DNA of 40,865 nt from Clostridium yunnanense (GCF_016595795.1 NZ_JAENHN010000034.1:1-40865); one strand, 5' to 3'. Shown: positions 30,914 through 40,782, counted from the first letter of the stretch. Numbers and translations: made by a program. Notes: generated by a model not told the origin, from the letters alone.

Positions 30914-32908
30914 ATGATTATAGATAATATTGTTGAGCAAGATGTCATATTTTCTTTAGATATTGGGACAAGAACTATTAAGGCAACAGTGGGAATAGTT
31001 AAAGATAAAAAGTTTCATGTAGTATGTGAAAGATTTTTAGAACATGATGAAAGAGCCATGATAGATGGACAGATTCATGATATAAACTTAGTAGCAGCAG
31101 GAGTTAGTCAAGTAAAGAGAGAACTAGAAGAAGAACTTGGTTTTAAACTGAAAGAAGTTGCTATTGCAGCTGCTGGTAGATTCCTCAGAACTGTAGAAAG
31201 TAAAGGGGAAATGGAGCTAAATGATGAAGAGATAACAAAAGACACTCTAAGAAGCCTTGAGATGACTGCAGTGTTAAAAGCAGAGGAAGAGATAAATAAG
31301 ACAACTGATGGTAAGTTATACTGCGTAGGATACAGTGTGAAAAATTATTATTTAAATGGCTATGTTATTTCGAATCTTTTGGGTCATAAGGGGGAGAATG
31401 TAGCTGTAGAGGTGATTTCAACTTTCTTGCCTAGATCTGTAGTGGACAGTCTTTATTCTGTTATGAATAAGGTAAATTTAAATGTTGTAAATCTAACTCT
31501 AGAACCTATTGCAGCAATGGAAGCAGTAGTTCCTAAAAACTTAAGACTTTTAAACATTGCACTAGTGGATGTAGGAGCTGGAACATCAGATATAGCTATC
31601 TGTAATAAAGAGAGTGTAACTGCTTATGGTATGGTTCCTCAAGCAGGTGACGAAGTTACTGAAGCTATTGCTCAGGCATATCTTGTAGATTTTAATACAG
31701 CTGAAAGAATGAAGAAGGAATCTACAGAAAAAGAACAAGTAGCTTATACTGATATTATTGGCTTTGAAAACACTATAAGTAGCGAAGAGATTTATAAACT
31801 TGCTGAACCTATTGTTCAAAAAATAGCAGAAGAAGTTTCTAGAAAAATAATTGATTTAAATGGGGCTAAGGCACCTAGTGCTGTATTTTTAGTTGGTGGT
31901 GGAGCTCATACTCTATATTTAAAGGAATTAATCAGTGAAAAGTTAAATATACCTATACAAAGGATTGGTATAAAAGGACGTGATGCTGTAACTGATTGTG
32001 TATGTACCGATTTAACACCAGGAAGTTCTGGGGTTACAGTGCTTGGTATAGCCTTATTATCAATTAAAAGTTTAGGGCATAATTTTATTGATGTTTCTTT
32101 AAATGATACTTTGATAAGTTTATTTAACTCTCATAAGCATAGCGTAATGGATGTTTTACTCCATGCTGACATAAATCCTAAAGTTTTGATGGGCAAAAAT
32201 GGGAAGAATATAAGGTTCACAATCAATGGATCTAAAAGAATGGCCTTTGGACAGCTAGGGACTAATGCAAAAATAAAGTTGAATGGTGAAGATGCAACTT
32301 TAGAAGATTTAGTTGTAGACGGAGATAAGGTAACGATTGAATATGCACAAGAGGGCAAGGATGCTGCTCCTAAGATTATAGATTATCTAACTGATTTAGA
32401 AGATATAATATGTTATTTCAATGATAAGCTTGTTACAGTAGAGCCTGTGATTGAGATAAATGGAGAGAAGGCAAGTATAGACACTATCATAAAGAATAAT
32501 GATGAAGTCAAGATTACATATCCAAGAACTTTAAAAGGAATTAAAAAATACATATTAAACTTAGAAGAAGAAATGAGCTTAACTGTAAACGGTGAATTGC
32601 AAAATGAAGCATACGAAATAAAAAATGGTGATAGAATATGTATAGTAGAAGAAAAAACTAATATTAATTCTATTACTGAACAACCGAGCAAATCAAAAGA
32701 CTTAGGTATAACAATTAAAGTGTTTGCAAATGGTGAAAAAAAGGAGCTTAAAGGCAAAAGGGAATATGTTTTTGTAGATATATTTAATTATATTGAGTTT
32801 GATTTGACAGTTGTAAAAGGAAGACTCAATCTTCTGTTAAATGGAGAGGGTGCATCTTATACAGATAAGTTGAGTGAAGGTGATAAAATAGAAGTATTTT
32901 GGGATTAA
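30914..32908 (+). CDS. FtsA-like actin-fold ATPase with long C-terminal extension
   Basis: A 664-residue protein. Residues 10-390 are an FtsA/PilM-type actin-fold ATPase: phosphate loops FSLDIGTRTIKA (about 13-24) and VDVGAGTSDIAI (about 219-230), and adenosine motif FLVGGGAHTLYL. Residues about 410-664 add repeated short beta units (NGEDATLEDLVVDGDKV, NGEKASIDTIIKNNDEV, NGEGASYTDKLSEGDKI) resembling beta-grasp domains. Canonical FtsA is about 420 residues and ends in a membrane helix, which I do not see. Clostridia often carry this long version, so a role at the envelope is likely but unproven. First gene of a four-gene operon. Confidence 0.82.
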   Translation: MIIDNIVEQDVIFSLDIGTRTIKATVGIVKDKKFHVVCERFLEHDERAMIDGQIHDINLVAAGVSQVKRELEEELGFKLKEVAIAAAGRFLRTVESKGEMELNDEEITKDTLRSLEMTAVLKAEEEINKTTDGKLYCVGYSVKNYYLNGYVISNLLGHKGENVAVEVISTFLPRSVVDSLYSVMNKVNLNVVNLTLEPIAAMEAVVPKNLRLLNIALVDVGAGTSDIAICNKESVTAYGMVPQAGDEVTEAIAQAYLVDFNTAERMKKESTEKEQVAYTDIIGFENTISSEEIYKLAEPIVQKIAEEVSRKIIDLNGAKAPSAVFLVGGGAHTLYLKELISEKLNIPIQRIGIKGRDAVTDCVCTDLTPGSSGVTVLGIALLSIKSLGHNFIDVSLNDTLISLFNSHKHSVMDVLLHADINPKVLMGKNGKNIRFTINGSKRMAFGQLGTNAKIKLNGEDATLEDLVVDGDKVTIEYAQEGKDAAPKIIDYLTDLEDIICYFNDKLVTVEPVIEINGEKASIDTIIKNNDEVKITYPRTLKGIKKYILNLEEEMSLTVNGELQNEAYEIKNGDRICIVEEKTNINSITEQPSKSKDLGITIKVFANGEKKELKGKREYVFVDIFNYIEFDLTVVKGRLNLLLNGEGASYTDKLSEGDKIEVFWD

Positions 32909-32920
32909 GGGGGCTAATCT

Positions 32921-34111
32921 ATGAAAGTGAACTTTTTTAAGGAAGCTTTATCAATAAATGATGAGTTAGTATCGCTAAGAAGAGATTTTCATGAAAATCC
33001 TGAATTGGATTTTGAAGTTTTTAGAACTTCAAATAAAGTTAAGGAGTTCTTAGATAAGGAAGGGATACCTTATAAGTCTTATGCAGGAACAGGTGTATGT
33101 GGCATAATAGAAGGTACTGCAATTGGGGCAGAAGAAGGTGAAACTATAGCACTAAGAGGTGATATGGATGCACTTCCTATTCAAGATAAAAAAAGTTGTG
33201 AATATAGTTCTAAGGTTCCAGGAAAAATGCATGCTTGCGGGCATGATGCTCATACCACAATATTACTGGGAGCGGCTAAGCTCTTAAATAAAAATAAGCA
33301 TCTATTAAAAGGAAAGGTAAAGCTCCTATTTGAACCAGCAGAAGAAACTACAGGCGGTTCAAGAGTTATGATAGCAGAAGGAGTTTTAGAAAATCCTAAG
33401 GTGGATGCGATACTTGGTCTTCACGTAACAGAAGATCTAGAAGCTGGAAGCATAATGATTAAAAACGGAGTGGTCAATGCAGCGTCAAATCCATTTACCA
33501 TAAAGATAAAAGGAAAAGGTGGGCATGGAGCAGCTCCAAACAATGCAGTTGATCCTGTAGTTATTGCAGCGCAAGTTGTATTAGCGCTTCAGACCATAGT
33601 GAGTAGAGAAATAAATCCTTTTAATCCAGCAGTACTTACTATAGGTAGTATTCAAGGTGGTACTGCACAAAATATTATTCCAGATGAAGTTGAGTTAAAG
33701 GGAATAATAAGAACGATGTCTTCTGAAGATAGAGAACATACAAAGGTTAGATTAGAAGAGATTGTAAAAGGTATATGTACTGCTATGAGAGGCACCTATG
33801 AAATAGATATAGAGGAAAGTTATCCTTGCCTCTATAATGATGATGACATGGTAGAGCTTGTAAGAAGTTCTGCAAAAGAAGCTATAGGTGAAGAAAATGT
33901 TCAGTTGCAGCAGCTTCCAAGAATGTGGGTGGAAAGTTTTGCATACTTTGCAAATGAAAGACCAGCAGCATTCTTTATGCTTGGAGCAGGAAATGTGGAA
34001 AAGGGTATTACAGCACCTATTCACAATGCAAGATTTGATATAGATGAACAGTGCTTATCTGTTGGAGTAGCTGTTCAGTGTCAGTCAGTATTTAATTATT
34101 TGACAAGATAA
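32921..34111 (+). CDS. M20 family amidohydrolase / metallopeptidase
   Basis: A 396-residue enzyme of the M20D group (IAA-amino-acid hydrolase / N-acetyl-diaminopimelate deacetylase-like). Motifs are RRDFHENPELDFE, RGDMDALPI, MHACGHDAHT (metal Cys and His), EPAEETTGGS (catalytic Glu) and LGLHV. It releases an acyl group from an N-acyl amino acid or related amide; the exact substrate cannot be told. AAGGGGG is 7 nt before the ATG, 12 nt after the FtsA-like gene. Confidence 0.88.
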   Translation: MKVNFFKEALSINDELVSLRRDFHENPELDFEVFRTSNKVKEFLDKEGIPYKSYAGTGVCGIIEGTAIGAEEGETIALRGDMDALPIQDKKSCEYSSKVPGKMHACGHDAHTTILLGAAKLLNKNKHLLKGKVKLLFEPAEETTGGSRVMIAEGVLENPKVDAILGLHVTEDLEAGSIMIKNGVVNAASNPFTIKIKGKGGHGAAPNNAVDPVVIAAQVVLALQTIVSREINPFNPAVLTIGSIQGGTAQNIIPDEVELKGIIRTMSSEDREHTKVRLEEIVKGICTAMRGTYEIDIEESYPCLYNDDDMVELVRSSAKEAIGEENVQLQQLPRMWVESFAYFANERPAAFFMLGAGNVEKGITAPIHNARFDIDEQCLSVGVAVQCQSVFNYLTR

Positions 34112-34163
34112 TGAATTAATATTAAGCTAAACAATGGAAGAAACTTAATTAGGAGTTGATTGT

Positions 34164-35129
34164 GTGAGAATAGAAATAGGAACAAATGAAGCAGGTCAAA
34201 GATTGGATAAATTTCTTAGAAAGCTTTTAAAAGATGTTCCACTAAGTGCTATATTTAGAGCACTAAGAAAAGGCGATGTTAAAGTTAACGGTAAAAAAGA
34301 GAAGGAGAAATATTCACTTCAAGTTGGTGATGAAATAGAGATTAAGTATATAGATTCTAAAAAGGATAAGACTGAAAAGTTCCAGTTAGTAGATCCTAAG
34401 TCTTTAAAGATAACTTATGAAGATGAAAATATGGTTTTAGTTGAAAAATGGCCAGGAGTGTTGGTACATTCTGATAAGAAGGAAGGGGAACCAACTCTTA
34501 CGGATTATGTTTTATCATATCTTCATAAAAAGGGAGATTACACTCCAGAAAAGGAACTTACCTTTACACCAGCTCCATGTAATAGATTAGATAGAAATAC
34601 ATCTGGAATAGTATTTTTTGGAAAGAACTTTGAATCTTTAAAGCTTCTTAATGAAATGATAAGAGAAAGAAAAATACAGAAGTATTATACTGCTTTAGTT
34701 AGAGGTAGAATCAAAGACGGCAAATACGAAGCATATATATCTAAAGATGATGAAAATAATACTGCTACTGTATATGACAAATATGTTCCAGATACTAAGG
34801 AAATAGCTATGGATGTTAAGACTATTCAAAGTAATGGTGCATATTCACTTATAGAATTAGAATTAATTACAGGTAGAAGTCATCAACTAAGAGCCCATTT
34901 AGCGCATTTGAATAATCCTATTATAGGTGATCCTAAGTACGGTGACAAAAAGCTAAATAATTTCTTTGAAAACAAATTTGGACTTAATTATCAATTTTTA
35001 TATGCATATAAGGTTATATTTAGGGATGTACCAGAAAAGTTCAGCTATCTAAATAATAAAACTGTAGCTGAAGGTCTTCCTCCTATGTTTAAAAAGGTGA
35101 AAAAGGACGTATTTAAATTTGTTATTTAG
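34164..35129 (+). CDS. RluA family pseudouridine synthase
   Basis: A 321-residue RNA-modifying enzyme. Residues 1-65 form an S4 RNA-binding domain (AGQRLDKFLRKLL, VKVNGKKEKEKYSLQVGDEI). The synthase domain has NRLDRNTSGIVFFGK with the catalytic Asp (about residue 142), and SHQLRAHLAHL. It is most like RluC/RluD enzymes for 23S rRNA; the target site is not evident. A GTG start follows AGGAG by 8 nt. Confidence 0.92.
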   Translation: MRIEIGTNEAGQRLDKFLRKLLKDVPLSAIFRALRKGDVKVNGKKEKEKYSLQVGDEIEIKYIDSKKDKTEKFQLVDPKSLKITYEDENMVLVEKWPGVLVHSDKKEGEPTLTDYVLSYLHKKGDYTPEKELTFTPAPCNRLDRNTSGIVFFGKNFESLKLLNEMIRERKIQKYYTALVRGRIKDGKYEAYISKDDENNTATVYDKYVPDTKEIAMDVKTIQSNGAYSLIELELITGRSHQLRAHLAHLNNPIIGDPKYGDKKLNNFFENKFGLNYQFLYAYKVIFRDVPEKFSYLNNKTVAEGLPPMFKKVKKDVFKFVI

Positions 35130-35142
35130 TTAGGGGTATATT

Positions 35143-36753
35143 ATGAAAGAGCAATCAACCACTAAAGGATTTGCCATACTTTCATTAGCAGGCATATTAG
35201 CAAAGCTTTTGTCTTTGCTATATGTACCTTTGCTTCAAGGGATAATTGGAACTGGAGGATATGGTATATATCAAAAGACTTATGAGGTCTTTACCTTTCT
35301 TTATGCTGTTTTAAATCTCGGAATGCAGACAGCAATAGCAAAATATATATCTGAGCTTTCAGCAGTTGAAAACCATAGAGATGCTCAGAGAACCTTTAGA
35401 TTAGCAAGAACACTATTACTTCTTTTAGGAACTGGAATTACACTTGTACTTATAGCCAGTGCTAAGTTTATAGCTCAAAAAAGTCATAATCCAGATATAT
35501 ATATAGGACTTATAACTTTAGCACCTGCTATAGCGGTAACATCTGTTTTATGTGCATACAGAGGGTATTTCCAAGGAAGAAGACTTATGGGACCTTTAGC
35601 TGTATCTCAAGTGGTAGAGCAGTTTATGAATGTGGCAGCAAGTTTAATATTTGCATTTGTTTTCATAAAGTATGGTGTTGAAAAAGGAAGTGCAGGAGGA
35701 ACCGTCGGAACTTCTTTAGGTGCTTTTATAGCAATAGTTTATCTAATATACATAGCAGCAGTTGAAAGAATCGATAAGCAAGTAGTTAATAAAGATAAGG
35801 ACATTAAGAGAATAAGAACAAAGACAATAATAAAGAAGCTTGCAACCTATGGGTTCCCAATAGCATTAAGCGCAGGTCTTCAAAATTTCGGGGCATTAGT
35901 AGACATGTGGAATGTAACCGCTAGACTATTACATGCAGGATTTACAGACGTGGAAGGTAATGTTCTATATGGAATATTAGGATATTATAAAACTCTTTTA
36001 TATGTTCCTTTGACTATAATAACGGCATTAGCTACAGCAGTAATGCCAGCTATAGTAAGAGCATTAATAGCTAAAGATAAAAAGAGTATGAAGGAAAGTA
36101 TATTGTTTGCAATAAGAATAAGCTATGACATAGCAATTCCAGCTGCATTTGGACTAGCTATTTTAAGTGCGGAGATATATAAAGTACTTTTTGGCAGGAC
36201 TACAGGATATGAACTTATGATGTATGGATCAGTAGTGGTTGTTTTTATGGCTATAGTTCAAATACAAAATACAGTTTTGCAAGCAGTAAATAAGTTTTAT
36301 TTTGTAGTTGGTTCTTTATGTGTAGGTATAGTTCTGAAAATAGCATCTAATTATATCCTAATAGGATACAGAGACATCAATGTCAAAGGTGCAGTGGTAG
36401 GTGGAATTCTATGCTTCTTTGTACCTATGATATTAAATCACAGAAAGATGTGTAAAACTCTTAAGTTTAAGTTTTCCTTGCTTAAAGTGGCATCTAAGCC
36501 TATATTAAGTTCTATAGCTATGACTGCAGTTATATTTGTTCTAAAAATATCTGTATTCGGAATAATGAACACTTATTTAGGTGAAGGTAGAATGGTAAAT
36601 TCAGTGATTTTATTTATTGCCATAGTATTTGGTGGAATCGTATATCTATATACAATGATATCCATAGGAGGCATAACAAAAGCTGAGATGGATTCTATGT
36701 CACCAAAAGTATCTAAATTATTACCAAGATTTTTAAAAAGACGTCTTAGATAG
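35143..36753 (+). CDS. MOP-superfamily flippase (polysaccharide/lipid exporter type)
   Basis: A 536-residue membrane protein with about 14 helices, of the SpoVB/MurJ/Wzx-like group (AGILAKLLSLLYVPLLQGIIGTGGYGIYQ at the start, PTYGFPIALSAGL-type middle). It probably flips an undecaprenyl-linked cell-wall or polysaccharide precursor. It is 13 nt after the RluA gene and followed by a strong terminator. It is related to, but distinct from, the convergent spoVB product at 36895. Confidence 0.87.
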   Translation: MKEQSTTKGFAILSLAGILAKLLSLLYVPLLQGIIGTGGYGIYQKTYEVFTFLYAVLNLGMQTAIAKYISELSAVENHRDAQRTFRLARTLLLLLGTGITLVLIASAKFIAQKSHNPDIYIGLITLAPAIAVTSVLCAYRGYFQGRRLMGPLAVSQVVEQFMNVAASLIFAFVFIKYGVEKGSAGGTVGTSLGAFIAIVYLIYIAAVERIDKQVVNKDKDIKRIRTKTIIKKLATYGFPIALSAGLQNFGALVDMWNVTARLLHAGFTDVEGNVLYGILGYYKTLLYVPLTIITALATAVMPAIVRALIAKDKKSMKESILFAIRISYDIAIPAAFGLAILSAEIYKVLFGRTTGYELMMYGSVVVVFMAIVQIQNTVLQAVNKFYFVVGSLCVGIVLKIASNYILIGYRDINVKGAVVGGILCFFVPMILNHRKMCKTLKFKFSLLKVASKPILSSIAMTAVIFVLKISVFGIMNTYLGEGRMVNSVILFIAIVFGGIVYLYTMISIGGITKAEMDSMSPKVSKLLPRFLKRRLR

Positions 36754-36761
36754 ATTTATAA

Positions 36762-36801
36762 ATAAGTAAAGGGATGAGGTTTTCCTCATCCCTTTACTTA
36801 T
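36762..36801. terminator. Strong terminator between convergent operons
   Basis: A perfect 18-bp stem (ATAAGTAAAGGGATGAGG and its complement) with a TTTT loop, 8 nt after the flippase stop. The stem may serve both strands. Confidence 0.75.
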
Positions 36802-36894
36802 CGTAAATTTTTATAGATTCTTTAATAATTTTTTAGTGTAATTTAAGATTTTATTCAATATTAGTTTGAAGGATTTGTCTTTGTAAATATCAAA

Positions 36895-38388
36895 TTACTC
36901 TAACTTTAGTTTTAAGGATACAAATATAAAGAATGAAAAACAGGAAACTATAAGTAATATATTTCTTATTATCAAATTAATGCCTGATAAAAAAGGCATT
37001 AAAACTGTTAGTAGATAGAAGGTTAAAATACCAATTAACATGTATATAATTATTTCACCAAAAGATATATTTATATCAATGACTTTGTTAACTTCATATA
37101 GATTTAATATCAAGCTTAAGGTTGAAACTATGAAAGCTGTTATTGCATAACCATAAATGTTTATAGATGGAATGCCTGTAAGTACATATAAACATATTAG
37201 TTCAATTATTTCAGTAATTATAGAGTTTCTTAAGATAGCAGTTTGTTTACTCAGTCCGTTTAAGATTCCAAACATAGTAGCAGCAGTAAAAGAAATAGGC
37301 GTACAGAAGCCAGCTATTTTTATATAAGTACCCAAGTCATTTCTTTGAAAGAACATCTGACCTAAAGAGGTTGGTATTAAGGTACATACGATTGTAGTGC
37401 ATATTCCAAGTAGAAATACTAATCTTATAACTTGTCTTATTCTACGTGTGGCTGAATAATAGTCTTTTTTGTTCATAGATTGAGATAAATCCGGTATTAA
37501 TAAAGTGTTTAATGACTGTATTATAATAAGAGGAAAAGTTACAATTGTTAAAGCCATTCCGCCATATTTTCCAATCATAGATAGAGCAGTACTATATTCA
37601 AAGCCTGCTTGTACAAGTCTTCTTGGTACAATTAGCGCCGACATAGTATAAAATATACTTGTTAAAAACCCAGTAATGCAAAGTGGTACAGATACTACTA
37701 AAACATCAAATAATAACTGAGCTCGTCCTTCTTTTTTTGCTGGCATTACAGGTATTTTTCTAGTTATAGCTTTGTAATATATAAATAATAAAGCTAAGCT
37801 CTGAAATTCACCTATGCATAAAGATATATAAGCTACTGTAACTAAAGATGAAAGAGAGTTTACTCTTAAAAAGTAAATTAAGAGTGCGATTACAAAAATT
37901 CTTATTCCCTTTTCTAAGATATCTATAAAGGAAGGTATAACTATCTTCGAACTGCCATAAAAGTATCCTTTTAATATATTGGATAATGCAATGAAAATCA
38001 TAGCAGGACATGTTACCTGAATTGCGTTTATAGTTCTTGCATCCTTAACCCAATAACCACCAATAGCTGGGGCTGCTAAGAATACTAGCACTCCTATTAT
38101 GGTTGCCCAAATTAAGTTGAACATTGCAACTGTTCGTATTGTCTTAAACAGATTGCCGTAATCATTTTTAGATGAATATACTGCTGAAACCTTTGAAATA
38201 GCAGCAACCACTCCAGCAGTCATTAAACAGATAAACAAATTGTATATAGGCATAACTAAACCGTAAAGACCCATTCCTTCTGGCCCTAATACCTTTGAAA
38301 GATAAATGGAAAATATAAATCCTAACATTCCAGTTGTTAGGTTAGCTGCAGTTAAAAGAATAGAATTTTTATAAAAACTATTTTGCTC
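36895..38388 (-). CDS. spoVB: Stage V sporulation protein B
   Basis: A 497-residue, ~14-helix flippase of the MOP superfamily. FIFSIYLSKVLGPEGMGLYGLVMPIYN near the N-terminus and RRLVQAGFEYSTALSMIGKYGGMAL in the middle are typical of SpoVB, needed for spore cortex peptidoglycan. I choose the TTG at 38388 because GAGGAG lies 8 nt upstream; the ATG at 38415 has no site. Its presence implies a spore-former. Confidence 0.88.
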   Translation of the reverse strand, partial: EQNSFYKNSILLTAANLTTGMLGFIFSIYLSKVLGPEGMGLYGLVMPIYNLFICLMTAGVVAAISKVSAVYSSKNDYGNLFKTIRTVAMFNLIWATIIGVLVFLAAPAIGGYWVKDARTINAIQVTCPAMIFIALSNILKGYFYGSSKIVIPSFIDILEKGIRIFVIALLIYFLRVNSLSSLVTVAYISLCIGEFQSLALLFIYYKAITRKIPVMPAKKEGRAQLLFDVLVVSVPLCITGFLTSIFYTMSALIVPRRLVQAGFEYSTALSMIGKYGGMALTIVTFPLIIIQSLNTLLIPDLSQSMNKKDYYSATRRIRQVIRLVFLLGICTTIVCTLIPTSLGQMFFQRNDLGTYIKIAGFCTPISFTAATMFGILNGLSKQTAILRNSIITEIIELICLYVLTGIPSINIYGYAITAFIVSTLSLILNLYEVNKVIDINISFGEIIIYMLIGILTFYLLTVLMPFLSGINLIIRNILLIVSCFSFFIFVSLKLKLE

Positions 38389-38518
38389 CAATATAATCAC
38401 TCCTCTAAGCCTCAATAATAAAAATTATTCAAAAAAGTGGACAAATATTCATTGGTTATCATTATTTGTACTAAGTAAAAATATATTTAGCATAGGAGCT
38501 TGGATAATGGAGGAAGAT

Positions 38519-39793
38519 ATGAAGAAAATAATAGTAATTGCTTTTACTATAATTCTATCCCTTATAGGAGCAGCTCTTATCTTTAATAATGTAATGAAAT
38601 CTGATATTGCATGTTTAGATAGAGAGATTGGTGTATCCGTAAAATTTAAGGGGATAAAAGATGCTAACTGCTTTACCTATGATAGTTTAAATAATATTTA
38701 CTTAGGAACTGATAATGGAATAAAACTAATTAAGACAGATGGAAAAAGTGAAGATATAATAAAAGAGAAAGATTTAAAAGTTTCATCAATAATTTATGAA
38801 GATAAGAAATTATATTTTATAAGTGATAATAAACTTATTGGCTATGATCTTGAAAATAAAAAGAAAGATATTTTAATAAGTGATCTTCCGAGGAACAATG
38901 ATATAGGGAAATATAGTATTATAGCACAAGAGAATAGTATATTTATTTCGATAAGTTCTGCAACTAATTCAGGGGTAGTTAATGATAAGAATTCTATCCC
39001 GGATATATCGCCTATAGAACTTACTCTAAGAGGGGTAAACTTTGGGCAAGATAATACTGGAAGTTTCTCTAGTTATGGAGTTAAAACTAAAAATGGACAA
39101 GTGATAAAAAGAGGTTCTGTGGGAAATGCATGCGTTATAAAATATGATATAAAAAATAGAAAAAGTCAGTTGTTCTCATCCGGGATTAGAAATATTGAAG
39201 GATGGGACTATAATTCCTCTAGATCTCTAATGGCCATAGTTGGAGGAATTGAAAATAATGGACTAAGGGCAGTACAAGGAGATACCGATTATATTTATGA
39301 ATTAAAGAAAGATGTATGGTATGGTTGGCCGGATTATAGTGGCGGTGATCCATTAAGTTCTCCTAAATTTACTGATGAAAATGGTAAACCTGTAAAAATG
39401 CTTTTAAGCAAGTTACCTATGCTAAACCCTCCAGCTCCGTTTTATGTTCATAGTAATGCTGGTTCGATTTATGGTTTAGTAGTAGATAGTACAGGAGTTA
39501 TAAAAGAAAAAGATTCTATGTTTTTTTATGATAAAAATGAAGCCACTCTTTATAACTTGGACAACAATGGACTAAACAAAAAAATATTGAAATTTAATGA
39601 TAAGATTGAATTAAAAGATATGAAGCTGGTTAAAAAATCAATATATATACTGGATAAAAAAAATGGAATAATGTATGATGTGAAAAAAGAAGAGAAAAGT
39701 TTTGTCAGTGGGTATAGAGATATAATGTTTTTTTCTCTTTGTGTAATAATATTAGTAATGGTTATAATTCTAATGAAAATTAAGAAATCATAG
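38519..39793 (+). CDS. Membrane-anchored beta-propeller protein (sugar-dehydrogenase-like fold)
   Basis: A 424-residue protein with an N-terminal anchor (MKKIIVIAFTIILSLIGAAL) and a C-terminal membrane helix (IMFFSLCVIILVMVIILM) flanking an outer domain of repeated beta blades. The block VWYGWPDYSGGDP and the later PPAPFYVHSNAGSIYGLV are hallmarks of the soluble glucose/sorbosone dehydrogenase propeller fold. Whether it binds PQQ is unknown, and most clostridia do not make PQQ. The start at 38519 follows GGAGGA by 5 nt. The two-ended membrane anchoring is unusual. Confidence 0.8.
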   Translation: MKKIIVIAFTIILSLIGAALIFNNVMKSDIACLDREIGVSVKFKGIKDANCFTYDSLNNIYLGTDNGIKLIKTDGKSEDIIKEKDLKVSSIIYEDKKLYFISDNKLIGYDLENKKKDILISDLPRNNDIGKYSIIAQENSIFISISSATNSGVVNDKNSIPDISPIELTLRGVNFGQDNTGSFSSYGVKTKNGQVIKRGSVGNACVIKYDIKNRKSQLFSSGIRNIEGWDYNSSRSLMAIVGGIENNGLRAVQGDTDYIYELKKDVWYGWPDYSGGDPLSSPKFTDENGKPVKMLLSKLPMLNPPAPFYVHSNAGSIYGLVVDSTGVIKEKDSMFFYDKNEATLYNLDNNGLNKKILKFNDKIELKDMKLVKKSIYILDKKNGIMYDVKKEEKSFVSGYRDIMFFSLCVIILVMVIILMKIKKS

Positions 39794-39938
39794 AAATAGT
39801 TTAAAATTGATTTTTTATGTATATGGATTACTATTTTTTAAAAAACTTAAATTTTCAAATCTTCATATCAGAAGTTAGAGGCATTTTGAAAAAGGTTATG
39901 GATTGAAGGGGTACATCTGTAGAAACGAGGAGAAATTT

Positions 39939-40664
39939 ATGAGAAAACGTATGGAAAAAACTTATGGAAGAATGGCCCGTAGTGTAATGGTAGCTGTAAA
40001 TCCTATTAAGAAAGTGGCAATCAAAACTCACTGTGTGGTTCATAAATATATAAACATACAAGCAATAGAAATATTAAAAAATGATGGCTATGAAGATGCA
40101 CATATGTTTTATAAGAAACATTTAAAACAGTTGAATGATGGAGTAACTTGGGCAGATCAAGATTTCAAAAGTACTAATCATTTCTTTCATTATGAATTGG
40201 AGAAAGGTTTATATGGTTTTTCTAATGCATTGGTAGAGTGTCAAAAGTACTATAATGAATCAGTAGATTTGATTAAATATGGAGAAGAACATAAAGGATT
40301 GTTTTTTCTTGGAGCATCTGCACATTTAATACAAGATATGACTGTCCCACACCATGTTAATAACAGGCTTTTAAAAAGTCATAGAAAATTTGAACTTTGG
40401 ATTATTGATAGGTTATTTAATCATAACAATTTTGGGATAAATAATGGTATAAAAAAATATAACAGTGTAGAAGAATTTATTAAAAACAATGCAAAATTTG
40501 CAAATGAAGTTCATAATAAATATCTGAATATTGAGGATACAGAGCAAAGGTATTTTAAGGTTACCAGTGAAATACTAAAAGAAGCTCAAATAACTACAGC
40601 TGGATATCTTTTATATTATTACGACAATATTATCGTAAAATATGATAAAGAAAAAGATCTATAA
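39939..40664 (+). CDS. Zinc-dependent phospholipase C-like protein, no signal peptide
   Basis: A 241-residue protein like the N-terminal catalytic domain of clostridial alpha-toxin / Bacillus PLC. TWADQDFKSTNHFFHYE (about 69-85) and ASAHLIQDMTVPHHVNN (about 125-141) carry the Asp and His zinc ligands; THCVVHKY supplies N-terminal His. Secreted relatives have a signal peptide whose cleavage exposes a Trp ligand; this one starts MRKRMEKTYGRMARSVMVAV with no clear signal. No C-terminal C2-like domain. The start at 39939 follows GAGGAG by 7 nt. Zinc hydrolase fold is clear; membrane-lipid activity is unproven. Confidence 0.8.
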   Translation: MRKRMEKTYGRMARSVMVAVNPIKKVAIKTHCVVHKYINIQAIEILKNDGYEDAHMFYKKHLKQLNDGVTWADQDFKSTNHFFHYELEKGLYGFSNALVECQKYYNESVDLIKYGEEHKGLFFLGASAHLIQDMTVPHHVNNRLLKSHRKFELWIIDRLFNHNNFGINNGIKKYNSVEEFIKNNAKFANEVHNKYLNIEDTEQRYFKVTSEILKEAQITTAGYLLYYYDNIIVKYDKEKDL

Positions 40665-40684
40665 AATAAATATAAGCTAAGTAT

Positions 40685-40782
40685 AGGGTTCCTAACTCAA
40701 CTATTAATTTATACATGCCCGAAAATCCCCAGAAGCCGGGATTTTCGAACAAGTATAAATTAAGTTTCGATATAGGAACCCT
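40685..40782 (+). repeat. Palindromic intergenic repeat, copy 3
   Basis: A 98-bp copy with perfect ends AGGGTTCC/GGAACCCT and long inner arms (TTAATTTATAC / GTATAAATTAA). The centre CGAAAATCCC / GGGATTTTCG forms a hairpin tip. Same orientation as copy 1. It lies 20 nt after the phospholipase-like gene. Confidence 0.75.

Noticed and set aside
32413-32757. 114-codon minus-strand frame inside the FtsA-like gene
   Set aside because: Antisense shadow with no start signal; the opposite strand carries the regular repeat domains.
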